Below are positions 1 through 11,224 of a DNA stretch of 64,000 nucleotides, in pieces (position 1 is the first letter of the stretch; each line of letters opens with the position of its first letter). Both the position numbers and the translations under genes were made by a program. Source of the DNA: Cranoglanis bouderius (taxonomy: Eukaryota; Chordata; Actinopteri; Siluriformes; Cranoglanididae); the NCBI GenBank assembly GCA_023630585.1, contig CM042543.1, positions 15,120,260 through 15,184,259 of the forward strand. Reading direction: 5' to 3'. The notes below the pieces were generated by a model. That model saw only the letters and a program-made list of their open reading frames with translations, ran no database searches and was not told the origin of the DNA.

Positions 1-336
1 GGCACAGTGGCTTAGTGGTTAGCATGTTTGCTTCACAACTCCAGGGTTGGGGGTTTGATTCCCACCTCTGCCCTGTGTGCATGGAGTTTGCATGTTCTCC
101 CTGTGCTTCGGGGGTTTCCTCTGGGTACTCCAGTTTCCTCCCCCAATCGAAAGACATGCGCTGTAGGCTGATTGGCATTTCCAAATTGTGTGAGTGTGTG
201 TGATTATGCCCTGCAATAGGTTGGCACCCCGTCCAAGGTGTCCGCTGCCTCATGTCCCGAGTTCCCTGGGATAGGCTCCAGGCTCCCCGTGACACTGTGT
301 AGGTACAGCAGTACAGAAAATGGATGGATGGATGGA
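1..336 (+). repeat. tRNA-derived SINE, nearly complete
   Basis: The start looks like a tRNA gene: an A-box-like stretch (agtggttagc near 15) and a B-box-like stretch (gggtttgattcc near 50). The body carries the motifs tggagtttgcatgttctcc and gggataggctccaggc, common in teleost SINE-like repeats. It ends in a short (GGAT)n tail at about 320-336. Shorter relatives occur at 15166-15316, 15757-15990 and 52225-52512. The left end may continue outside the window. Confidence 0.75.
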
Positions 337-2124
337 ATTATAGATCTGGCCTTGCAATCAATTTGACATGATTCAGCCAATCTGTATGTTAATATGAGTA
401 GGAGAAAAGGAAAGAATTCTGATGATGCCACATAAAGTAAGGAGAATTTTCAGTTTTATATCTAAGACTGTAGAACAGTATCTTTAGATTAATATTGTAT
501 CTTTGAGTATAGTCTTTATTAATTATTACTTTTATGTGTCATTCTATGAACAAAGTGTGATGCCTGACGGGATATAGTTCAGAATCATGAAGTTTCAGGA
601 CCATGGCCAGTGCTATCTAGATGAGCACAATAAAGAAAATGTGTTTGTACAGGGAAGGGCTAGACAAAAGCATGCATGGCTGGCGGCTGAAATTGCACAA
701 CCAGGGGCTACATTCTATATTAACACACCACCTGCTGAGGGGAGCCTACTGACCCCATGGTGGCTCCTTGCTCAAAAATCAATGCCAATATGAGACTGGC
801 TACACTTATCACCTGGGAGGACAAAAAGGGGTGAAAAACACAGTGGCTACTTCTAGGAGAGGTTTCATTAGTCCTTGTCAGCATATCCACCAGGTCCAGG
901 AGAGGACACCTTTAAATGAGAAAATCTGCAGTAGTACACACATGACTAGTACAATAACAGGGTTGCAACTGCTCATGACCAAACGTATCTTATCCAGCAT
1001 TGGGATGAAAACACCACCAGGAGTAGTAGTGTTGCAGTGGCCCTCTTGAGTACCATCAAGGAGGAGATGGGGAAAATGTAAGAACTTGAAAACATAAAGG
1101 AGTCCACTAGCTTATGGTCTAACCTCATATACTAATGCTGGATTACACACTTGAATTCTTTAGCAATTTTCAGAAACTGAACAATGTGTCATAGTTAGGC
1201 ACCAACCTCATGCCCAGTGTGGACGAGCACCTGGGGAGGCCATGATTGGTTTCCACCTAAGACCTAACAAAAGGGGTACTGGCTATACAGAAGGTTTCAT
1301 GGTTGGAAGCTGATAATGCACTTAAGGACCCACAGCTGGCAGCATGGCATAGAAGAAATAAAATCACTGCATGCCATGCACAAGAGGAAAGAAATTGGAT
1401 GAGTAAGGAAGTACATAAATAGCCAAAATAATCTCTCTCTTTCTCTCTGTTGTCATGTCAAACTCACCTCATAAAACCAGGCTTCTAGCCAGCTGGTGTT
1501 TCAACTGTCCAAAGCAGCACTACCCCATAATAGAGGTATGTACTGGATTGTTTTTTTTTTAATTTCACTCCTACCAACTCCCAAAGTAATTCTGACCAAT
1601 GGCTCCTGCTGCTCCCACAGACAAGTTGATCAATCCCGCTGGACCCTGCACTTACTACTTTGGTTCTATTTTCTAAAATATAAACAAATTGAGATTTTAA
1701 ACCACACTGACCCTACCCAGGATAAAATATTTACAAGATTGGAAAATAGTAAATTAGTAAAGATGAATGAAAAAAATGGGAAATGCACTGCAAGCAACAC
1801 ATCACATCCAGGTCCTTCAAATGTTAATCAACATGCCCTTTCTTTCTCCCTGGAGGTTCATATATGACCATCCACCCCTGCCCACATGAAAGCTCAAAAT
1901 GTTTTCCCAGTGTCCCAATGCTCACCTCTACCCCACAACACCCACAGATACTTTGAATTTCACCACCTCACCATGCACTTTTACCTCCCCTCCCACACAC
2001 TTTCATTAAATTTGCCCCTGCAGTGCAACTCACTATTTCTTTGTCAAAGTGTTCACATTTGTGCTGTGTCTCAGACCAAAGGTCTGAATCAAAATGGATC
2101 CAGGTCATTACATGTATAAATAGT
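337..2124. other. No recognisable gene
   Basis: AT-rich sequence with short open frames of 68, 93 and 123 codons on the plus strand. None shows a domain, splice pattern or codon signal I can recognise. Parts could be a very old mobile element, but I cannot name one. Confidence 0.5.
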
Positions 2125-2340
2125 AGAATCACTATCCACTATCCAACCAACCTGAAGAACCTGGAGCAAATCTGCCAGGATGGGGTTGAATACTTATGTA
2201 AGCAGCATTTTTCAGTTTTTATTTTTTATCTACTGACAAAAAATGAATTTTTGACTTTAAGAACATATTGGTTTGCAATAAAAAATAAGGCCTGGAACAA
2301 TGTAAGTGTCATTTGTAATACAGACAAATCTGAAGGCACT
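2125..2340 (+). mobile_element. 3' remnant of a Tc1-like transposon
   Basis: The stretch around 2155-2200 reads like the last part of a Tc1 transposase gene followed by a 'gaatacttatgtaagc' style 3' end, a wording frequent in fish Tc1 elements. No terminal repeat pair is visible, so the call rests on resemblance only. Confidence 0.4.
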
Positions 2341-2375
2341 CTATATGTACAGTATCTCACAAAAGTGAATACACC

Positions 2376-2985
2376 TGTTACGTAAACAGGTGTGTAGGAC
2401 GGAAGAGGGAGTCAGGACGCATGCGCTGGGGAGACATCAGTAAATGCAGAAAAGTTTATTCCAAACATAAGAATCCATACCACGAACAAAACAAACTATA
2501 ATCCAGGCTGTACTAAACAAGAGTAGTGATCTGGAAATCACGAGAACAAATCGCACGGTACTAGAAAGGTGATCTGGGAATCACCAGAACAAAGCGCACG
2601 GTTAAACACATCTAAACTAAACTATAACAAACTAAACTAATACTCCGCGCCGAAGCGGAAACGGAGTGGTGTATTTAAACACAAAGAGATCACGTCCAAA
2701 TCAATAACAGCTGACACTCGTCAATTACACAATAAACATGAACCAATGAGAGTTACGGAGGCGGAGACATGACACAGACCAAAACATAAGCACATGGGGG
2801 AACACAGGAGGCGGAGACATGACATGAATATGAAAACAAAAAGCACATGGCAGAGGTAAACAACACGTGAGTCTTTATGAATGGCGCTGGAATGTGCTCC
2901 GTGGAATGCGGAAGGGCGCTGCTCTGTTTAGCAGCGTAGCGAGATAAGCTGCTCCGTCGCGGAGCCGCGAGTGCGAGAGCTAACA
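2376..2985 (-). repeat. 3' LTR (610 bp)
   Basis: Direct-repeat partner of 5323-5880. It is longer because the segment around 2755-2850 holds a second copy of the string 'aggcggagacatgaca', either a local duplication here or a deletion between those short repeats in the other copy. Confidence 0.85.
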
Positions 2986-3004
2986 GAGCCCCCCCCCCAA
3001 AGGC
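2986..3004 (-). promoter_or_regulatory. Polypurine tract of the LTR element
   Basis: On the minus strand the sequence reads roughly CCTTTGGGGGGGGGGCTC directly before the 3' LTR, the position where plus-strand DNA synthesis is primed. Confidence 0.65.
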
Positions 3005-3097
3005 GCGTCTCCCGAAGCGCCGAAAGTTCCATCCACTTTGGTGGACCTGGGCCCCTGGGCAGGATCTTGACCTCTGCCCTCCAGGACCTGAGGCTGG

Positions 3098-3709
3098 TTA
3101 TGTCCAGTGTCCCGTAACCAGAGCAGAGCGTGTTGGGTTTTCCTTGAGAACTTGGACGAGAACTTGGACGAGAACTTGGACGGATGCCTGGTCTGAATCT
3201 CGGAGCTGCGCGTGACCTGGTGCTGGGCCTGGATCTCGGAGCTGCGCGTGACCTGGTGCTGGGCCTGGATCTCGGAGCTGCGCGTGACCTGGTGCTGGGC
3301 CTGGATCTCGGAGCTGTGCGTGACCCGGAGCTTGACCTCGAACCAGGAGCGGAGTCGGCTCTGGAACCAGGAGTGGAGTCGGCTCTGGAACCAGGATCGG
3401 AGTCAGCTCTGGCACCTGGATCAGAGAAAGGCTTGGAAACAGACTCGGAGAAAGGCCTGGAAACAGACTCGGAGAAAGGCCTGGAAACAGACTCGGAAAC
3501 AGACTTCGAGAAAGACTAGGAAACAGACTTCGAGAAGGACTTGGAGACAGACTTGGAAACAGATTTCGAGAAGGACTTGATAACAGACTTCGAGACAGAT
3601 TTTGAGACAGACTTGGAAACAGATTTCGAGAAAGACTTGGAAACAGAACAGAGAACTTGGTTAGACCGAAAACCATAGACAAAATCAACAACTTGGTTGG
3701 AAACAGCAT
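3098..3709 (-). other. Second minus-strand frame after gag
   Basis: A 203-codon frame overlaps the end of the gag frame by about 194 bases in another phase. It is made of Ser-Leu-Phe-Pro and Pro-Glu-Pro-Thr-Pro repeats and four copies of 'RDPGPAPGHAQL'. It could be the original C-terminal end of the Gag protein after an indel in the repeats, or reached by ribosomal frameshifting, or just a consequence of the tandem DNA repeats being open in several frames. It encodes no enzyme motif. Confidence 0.3.
3199..3342. repeat. Tandem repeat, 36-bp unit, four copies
   Basis: Units starting at 3199, 3235, 3271 and 3307 begin ctcggagctg. The first three are almost identical and the fourth diverges. They produce the repeated peptide in the second minus frame and artefact frames on the plus strand. 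Confidence 0.85.
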
Positions 3710-5306
3710 TGGAAATTAAATTGGAGACAGGGCTGGAGACAGGGCTGGAGACAGGGCTGGATACAGAGGAGGAGACAGAGGAGGAGACAGAGGAGTGAGC
3801 TGGGTTGGAAGCGGAGCTGGGAATCAAATCAGCCTCTGAACTGAGAAGGAGAGCAAACACCGATCCAGAAATTAAACCTATGTAGCTAGCAACGAAATCA
3901 GGAACTGAACTAGGAACTGGGCTAGGAACAGGGTCTGGACTTGGAACTGGACTTGGAACCTGACTGGGAACCTGACTGGGAGCAGGATTGGGAGCAGGAT
4001 TGGGAGCAGGATTGGGAACCTGACTTGGAACCTGCCTGAGAACTGGCTCAGAGATTGGCCTTGGAATAGGGCAAAAATCTGGACATGGACTTGGACATGG
4101 ATTAGAATTAGGGCAGGAACCTGGACATGGACTTGGACATGGACTAGGATTAGGGCAGGATCCTGGACATGGACTTAGACATGGACTAGGATTAGGGCAG
4201 GAACCTGGACATGGGCTTGGACATGGACTGGGATTAGAGCAGGAACCTGGACATGGACTAGCTTGAGAAGAGGTCATCCCATGGACCTCAGACATGGACA
4301 GGGCAGGAGTGGAGGTTTCTTCTCGAACCTCTGGTGTAAGCAGGCCAGGAGAGGAGGTTTCCTCTTGAATCTCTGGTGGCTGCTTGGGGCTGGAGGTCAC
4401 CTTGTTAACCTCCTTGAGCAGCTCCCTTGAGGAGACCTCCTGCTGGGCCTCCTGCTGGAGCTCGGGGCTAGAGGTCGCCACGTTAACCTCCTTGAGCAGC
4501 TCCACTGTGGAGACCTTCTGCTGGGTCTCTGGCTGGAGCTTGGGGCTGGAGGTTGCCACGTTTACCTCCAGGTGTAGCTCCATGGAGGAGACTTCCCGCT
4601 GGGTCTCCTGCTGGAGCTCGGGGCTGGAGTTTGCCACGTTTACCTCCAGGTGCGCTGTGGAGACCTCCTGCTGAGCCTCCGGCTGGAGCTCGGGGGTTGC
4701 CCGCCTGTGGAGCCGTTTGTGTGCTCGCCAGCTGTCCTTAAAGCAGTCCTGGGAGCAGAAGTAATAGCTCTTAGTTCCCTGATTTTTACAGGTGGGGCAC
4801 TGTAGACTGGCCTGCCGGGTGCAGCCCTTAGTAGCGCATTCCTGGGTCCAGGGTTGAGAGGTGCAGGCCGCCATATTAGCCTGCTTCCTCTCATAGTACT
4901 CCAGGAATGACTGGCTGGACCGATGGCCCAGACGGTCCTTCCCCAAGAATGTCCTGAGGTCGGGCATGAATTCTGGGCTGCCAAATACCTGAACCAGTAG
5001 ATCCACAAAGCCGGAAACCGAAGAGATCCTGGTGGACCCACTGGCAAGGTGAAGCTCTGCCCACTGACGGGCAGAACCGACCAGGCGGGACAGGAGGAAC
5101 CTTAACCACTGTTCTTCGGTGGGCAAGGGATCCTTTACACTAAGAAAATACATTTGGGCCTTCCATAAAAAACATTGAGGCCACATGGAGAAGCCATCAT
5201 ATGCCTCTGGGATAATAATAAAAGTCCATTGTTCAAAGGACACTGAACTAAAGGGAGGAACGAAAAATTCAGTGTGGCTGGCCCAAGATTTCCCCGCTGC
5301 ATCCAT
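3516..5306 (-). CDS. Gag-like protein with METAP1-type zinc finger
   Basis: A 596-residue frame starts with ATG 16 bases inside the 5' LTR. Residues about 44-140 look like the Gag core of Ty3/sushi-type elements and domesticated RTL proteins: an aromatic start (FLWKAQMYF), then a block with RLVGSARQWAELHL, then FVDLLVQVFGSPE. Residues 157-200 form a zinc finger with spacing C-x4-C-x7-C-x2-C-x10-C-x3-C-x7-H-x3-H, the spacing of the N-terminal finger of vertebrate METAP1, with shared strings LQCPTC, YFCSQ and CF..SW. There is no CCHC knuckle of the retroviral kind. Residues 203-310 hold four or five imperfect repeats around 'PELQ.E.Q.EVS...L.EVNVATSS'. After that come Pro-Ser-Cys repeats (PSPCPGSCPNPS), Pro-Ala/Val repeats, and a Ser-Val-rich tail. 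No protease or polymerase follows. Role in forming an RNA-packaging particle is inferred from the family. Confidence 0.8.
   Translation of the reverse strand: MDAAGKSWASHTEFFVPPFSSVSFEQWTFIIIPEAYDGFSMWPQCFLWKAQMYFLSVKDPLPTEEQWLRFLLSRLVGSARQWAELHLASGSTRISSVSGFVDLLVQVFGSPEFMPDLRTFLGKDRLGHRSSQSFLEYYERKQANMAACTSQPWTQECATKGCTRQASLQCPTCKNQGTKSYYFCSQDCFKDSWRAHKRLHRRATPELQPEAQQEVSTAHLEVNVANSSPELQQETQREVSSMELHLEVNVATSSPKLQPETQQKVSTVELLKEVNVATSSPELQQEAQQEVSSRELLKEVNKVTSSPKQPPEIQEETSSPGLLTPEVREETSTPALSMSEVHGMTSSQASPCPGSCSNPSPCPSPCPGSCPNPSPCLSPCPGSCPNPSPCPSPCPGSCPNSNPCPSPCPDFCPIPRPISEPVLRQVPSQVPNPAPNPAPNPAPSQVPSQVPSPVPSPDPVPSPVPSSVPDFVASYIGLISGSVFALLLSSEADLIPSSASNPAHSSVSSSVSSSVSSPVSSPVSSPVSNLISNAVSNQVVDFVYGFRSNQVLCSVSKSFSKSVSKSVSKSVSKSVIKSFSKSVSKSVSKSFSKSVS
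4083..4260. repeat. Tandem repeat encoding Pro-Ser-Cys blocks
   Basis: About four imperfect 48-bp units of the type 'ggacatggacttggacatgg...agggcaggaacct'. On the minus strand they encode the Cys-Pro-rich blocks of the Gag-like protein. Confidence 0.8.
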
Positions 5307-5311
5307 TTTTG

Positions 5312-5321
5312 GCGGAGTATT
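5312..5321 (-). promoter_or_regulatory. Candidate self-priming primer-binding site
   Basis: The plus-strand bases gcggagtatt lie one base inside the 5' LTR. Their exact reverse complement, aatactccgc, is at 5586-5595 in the same LTR, about 31 bases downstream (minus strand) of the TATA-like TTTAAATA, where transcription should begin. The RNA 5' end could therefore pair with this site, as in Tf1 of fission yeast. The site lacks the TGG that would pair with a tRNA CCA end. Function is inferred. Confidence 0.6.
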
Positions 5322-5322
5322 C

Positions 5323-5880
5323 TGTTACGTAAACAGATGTGTAGGACAGAAGAGGGAGTCAGGACGCATGCGCTGGGGAGACATCAGTAAATGCAGAAAA
5401 GTTTATTCCAAACATAAGAATCCATACCACGAACAAAACAAACTATAATCCAGGCTGTACTAAACAAGAGTAGTGATCTGGAAATCACGAGAACAAATCG
5501 CACGGTACTAGAAAGGTGATCTGGGAATCACCGGAACAAAGCGCACGGTTAAACACATCTAAACTAAACTATAACAAACTAAACTAATACTCCGCGCCGA
5601 AGCGGAAACGGAGTGGTGTATTTAAACACAAAGAGATCACGTCCAAATCAATAACAGCTTACACTCGTCAATTACACAATAAACATGAACCAATGAGAGT
5701 TACGGAGGCGGAGACATGACACAGACCAAAACAAAAAGCACATAGCAGAGGTAAACAACACGTGAGTCTTTATGAATGACGCTGGAATGTGCCCCGTGGA
5801 ATGCGGAAGGGCGCTGCTCTCTTTAGCAGCGTAGCGAGATATGCTGCTCCGTCGCGGAGCTGCGAGTGCGAGAGCTAACA
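5323..5880 (-). repeat. 5' LTR (558 bp)
   Basis: Read on the minus strand it starts TGTTAGC and ends GTAACA. It contains a TATA-like TTTAAATA (5619-5626) and an AATAAA polyadenylation signal (5402-5407), in the order expected for U3-R-U5. Nearly identical to the left copy except for about 52 bp missing near 5728-5735. Confidence 0.85.
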
Positions 5881-6233
5881 ATTTTGTACACATTTTTGTA
5901 AATATTTTATTATATCTTTTCATGGGACAACACTGAAGAAATGACACTTTGCTACAATGTAAAGTAGTGAGTGTACAGCTTGTATAACAGTGTAAATTTG
6001 CTGTCCCCTCAAAATAACTCAACACACAGCCATTAATGTCTAAACCGCTGGCAACAAAAGTGAGTACACCCCTAAGTGAAAATGTCCATATTGGGCCCAA
6101 TTATCCATTTTCCCTCCCCAGTGTCAAGTGACTCATTAGTGTTACAAGGTCTCAGGTGTGAATGGGGAGCAGGTGTGTTAAGTTTGGTGTTATCACTCTT
6201 ACACTCTCTCATATTGGTCACTGGAAGTTCAAC

Positions 6234-6978
6234 ATGGCTCCTCATGGCGAAGAACTCTCTGAGGATCTGAAAAAAAGAATTGTTGCTCTACATAAAGATG
6301 GCCTAGGCTATAAGAAGACTGGCAACACCCTGAAACTGAGCTGCAGCATGGTGGCCAAGACCATACAGCGGTTTAACAGGTCAGGTTCCACTCTGTTGCA
6401 GAGGTTGAAGGGGTGGGGGGTCAGCCTCAGACCATACGCCGCACACTGCATCAAATTGGTCTTCCCAGAAGGGAGCCTCTTCTAAAGATGATGCACAAGA
6501 AAGCCCACAAACAGTTTGCTGAAGACAAGCAGACTAAGGACATGGATTACTGGAACCATGTCCTGTGGTCTGATGAGACCAAGATAAACTTATTTGGTTC
6601 AGATGGTGTCAAGTGTGTGTTGCCTACAGTCAAGCATGGTGGTGGGAGTGTCATGGTCTGGGGCTGCATGAGTGCTGCCGGCACTGGGGAGTGTACTGTG
6701 ACATGTACTGTGACATACTGAAGCAGAGCATGATCCCCTCCCTTTGGAAACTGGGCCACAGGGCAGTATTCCAACATGATAACGACCCCAAACACACCTC
6801 CAAGACAACCACTACCTTGCTAAAGAAGCTGAGGGTAAAGGTGATGGACTGGCCAAGCATGTCTCCAAACCTAAACCCTATTGTGCATCTGTGGGGCATC
6901 CTCAAATGGAAGCGCAAGGTCTCTAACATCCACCAGCTCTGTGATGTCATCATGGAGGAGTGGAAGAGGATTGTATAA
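6234..6978 (+). pseudogene. Tc1-like transposase, broken
   Basis: The first frame starts at 6234 with MAPHGEELSEDLKKRIVALH, the N-terminal helix-turn-helix of a Tc1 transposase. It is followed by DDE-domain pieces: a VLWSDETKINLFGSDG block near 6560-6600, an FQHDNDPKHTSKTT block near 6770-6810, and LNPIVHLWGILK near 6868-6905. The pieces lie in different frames and there are internal deletions: part of the DNA-binding linker is gone and the DDE domain is shortened near 6610 and 6700. The catalytic glutamate position reads Val (NPIV instead of NPIE). The C-terminus is lost. It cannot encode an active enzyme. Confidence 0.85.
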
Positions 6979-7198
6979 AGTAGACGTATGTGCATTAGAG
7001 TTAGTGCATTAGATATTTCATTACAAACATCTGACTGACTTAACTTGGTGCTTATACTAAACTAGATCAAGGAGTTCTCATCCATGCATTCAAAGGGGAG
7101 GCTGGCAAAATAGATTTGAGTCTCCAAATGAACCCTAAAATGTATTATGTTTATTATTAAAAGGGCTGGCCCCAACTGGCTATTTGAGCCAAATTGGA

Positions 7199-9448
<2,250 letters not shown>

Positions 9449-9541
<93 letters not shown>
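9449..9541. repeat. (TC)n(AC)n microsatellite
   Basis: The same compound repeat type as at 7203, with about 17 CT units then about 29 CA units. Confidence 0.95.
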
Positions 9542-9543
<2 letters not shown>

Positions 9544-10539
9544 CGATTGTCCATTTATGACCCACTGATGCTTTTATAACTGCCTTTAAAGATCACTAGC
9601 TCCTTACTGTAGTCATGAATACAAACCCATCTGGAGATAAAATGCAGAATTAGAATAAAATGTTGCCTGTGTGCTTGGCACAGAATATACTTTTGTTGGA
9701 TGGCAATGTGTTCAGGGCTGTTTTACTTACAGTAGAATAGAATAATGGTCTGTATGGTCCATAAGGCTTAGAATTGTGAACTGTACAATGAGAACGTTGG
9801 TCAGTGCTATATATGTGCTATATCATGTGTTTTGGCCAGTGATATTAGACTGAGGGTCTGCGATCAAGTTCCTGCTGGATAAGTAATTTGATTAGAAAGG
9901 CAAATGGAATAAAAACTCTTAATGTTTTGTAAAGCTTGTAAAGTTGTCACACTGCTGGCTGGTAATTTGGCCTCGTTCTTTTTCTGCTTCAATTGCTCTT
10001 CCCTCTCTTCCAGTAATGATAGAGTGGCAGAAGGTATATATTTTATGAAGCCATTTAATTTAATATTTGTAATGCACAAAAGCAGCATTACCCTCAAGGT
10101 CCTCTGCTCTTGAAATTTGCATATACTAGGGAAGACGTACTATCAGTTGGCAGCTCCACCAAAACTACATTCATTTAATTAGACACCATGGAGACAGAAT
10201 GACAGAAATAGGCTACAGCAACTCTTTCAGCATGAGTGCAGGGTCACTAAGGCAATGTTTCCTTTTTCACTATGTTAAATCAGGAATTAACGCCCCAGTG
10301 TTTGAATAGCCATTGTGTTGACAGAAGATACAGGACTGCTTTGTGCGTGTTCTATGTTCCATGTTCACTGATTCGGACATCAAACAACAGCATTCTTTTG
10401 TGACGTTAGCACACTTAACTGAAAGGTCCCCCATAATGGCTATCACCACAGAGACAGTTAGAGCATCTGAATCCCCTGCAGGTCACTTATCATCCCTTGT
10501 CTACAAATAAAACCATATCCACTGCCCTTCACCTGACCT
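9542..10539. other. No recognisable gene
   Basis: Nothing beyond short frames, none with a recognisable domain. Confidence 0.5.
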
Positions 10540-10830
10540 GAACCACATGGACAGGAAGGACAATTATGTGAGTATGTTTTTCATTGTCTTCTGTTCAGGA
10601 TTCAACACTGTCACCCCAGAGAAACTAGTAGATAAATTAAGCCTACTGGGCCTAAACATGTCACCGTGTAACATAATCAATTTCTGGCTGAGACCTCTAT
10701 CTGAGTCCGGCAGAGTCACCAACACCATCTTTAGTCCAACACATATCCACATATCACTTAGGACCACATATAGACCCAAACACCATCTTCCTCACCAAAA
10801 AAGCCCAACATCTCTATTCTCCTGACTCTA
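10540..10830 (+). pseudogene. LINE reverse-transcriptase fragment
   Basis: The frame from about 10577 reads FFIVFCSGFNTVTPEKLVDK followed by LSLLGLNMSPCNIINFWL. This matches the reverse-transcriptase block around the first catalytic Asp of L2/CR1/Jockey-type fish LINEs, but the catalytic Asp position is Val here (FIVFCSGF for a usual FIDFSSAF). The similarity fades after about 10740. Confidence 0.65.
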
Positions 10831-11224
10831 CAGTAAAAAGAGAAAACAGCTGAGAACATAACTGTGCTTTTCAATTCAACTACAACCCTTACCATAAGTC
10901 TGTACATCCAGAATCATGAATAAATACAGTATATTGCAATAATGAGTAACCACCATCCGTAAATATGTGAAAACAGTTAAATTGATATTGTTCTATAAGA
11001 AGTAGACGTGGTGGTGGTGGGGGTCGGGTAGGGTATTTGATCCTACGGCACTCGCCTTGCGGGCTTGTGTCACAGCTGTGCCAATATTCAGTATAACCAC
11101 ACTCTTACTCATGCAGTATTGCTTAATTATACATAGCAGGTGTAATGATGTGATAGGCAAACTTGTGCTGATATAATTTGCACAATTTTGTTACCCTCTT
11201 ATGCCTGCTATGCAATGTGTTTGG
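10831..11224. other. No recognisable gene
   Basis: No domain or repeat structure recognised. Confidence 0.5.

Larger units (their letters stand above)
2376..5880 (-). mobile_element. Gag-only LTR retroelement with METAP1-like finger
   Basis: Two direct repeats (2376-2985 and 5323-5880) begin TGTTACG and end GCTAACA, so each has TG...CA ends. The single long internal frame is on the minus strand, which makes the right copy the 5' LTR. A G-rich purine tract (2986-3004, minus strand) abuts the 3' LTR, and a short leader of 16 bases separates the 5' LTR from the gag start codon. There is no protease, reverse transcriptase, RNase H or integrase between gag and the 3' LTR, so it must rely on enzymes from elsewhere. 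The flanks (acacc / atttt) do not form a clear target-site duplication. Confidence 0.85.
2350..6978 (+). mobile_element. Tc1-like transposon split by an LTR element
   Basis: The first 26 bases (2350-2375, after a TA at 2348) are the outer terminal repeat. The element resumes at 5881 and runs to about 6978. The motif 'acaaaagtgagtacacc' recurs internally at about 6054-6070, matching the terminal repeat at 2360-2375, which is the direct-repeat layout of an IR/DR Tc1 element. The right terminal repeat is missing, so the 3' end is truncated. Between the two parts lies the whole LTR element 2376-5880. Confidence 0.85.

Noticed and set aside
1..75. A functional tRNA gene
   Set aside because: The A- and B-box-like words belong to a SINE head. 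There is no full cloverleaf, and the sequence continues into the SINE body.
3184..3580. Two plus-strand frames (111 and 122 codons) with repeated Leu-Gly-Leu-Asp and Trp-Lys-Gln blocks
   Set aside because: They are the reverse side of the tandem repeats in the minus-strand Gag-like gene. The repeat unit is a multiple of three, which keeps several frames open.
3199..4260. A CRISPR-like array
   Set aside because: The repeats are directly tandem without unique spacers, code for protein, and this is an animal genome.
4707..4838. A METAP1 gene or processed pseudogene
   Set aside because: Only the N-terminal finger is similar. There is no aminopeptidase domain, and the finger is in frame within the Gag-like protein flanked by LTRs.
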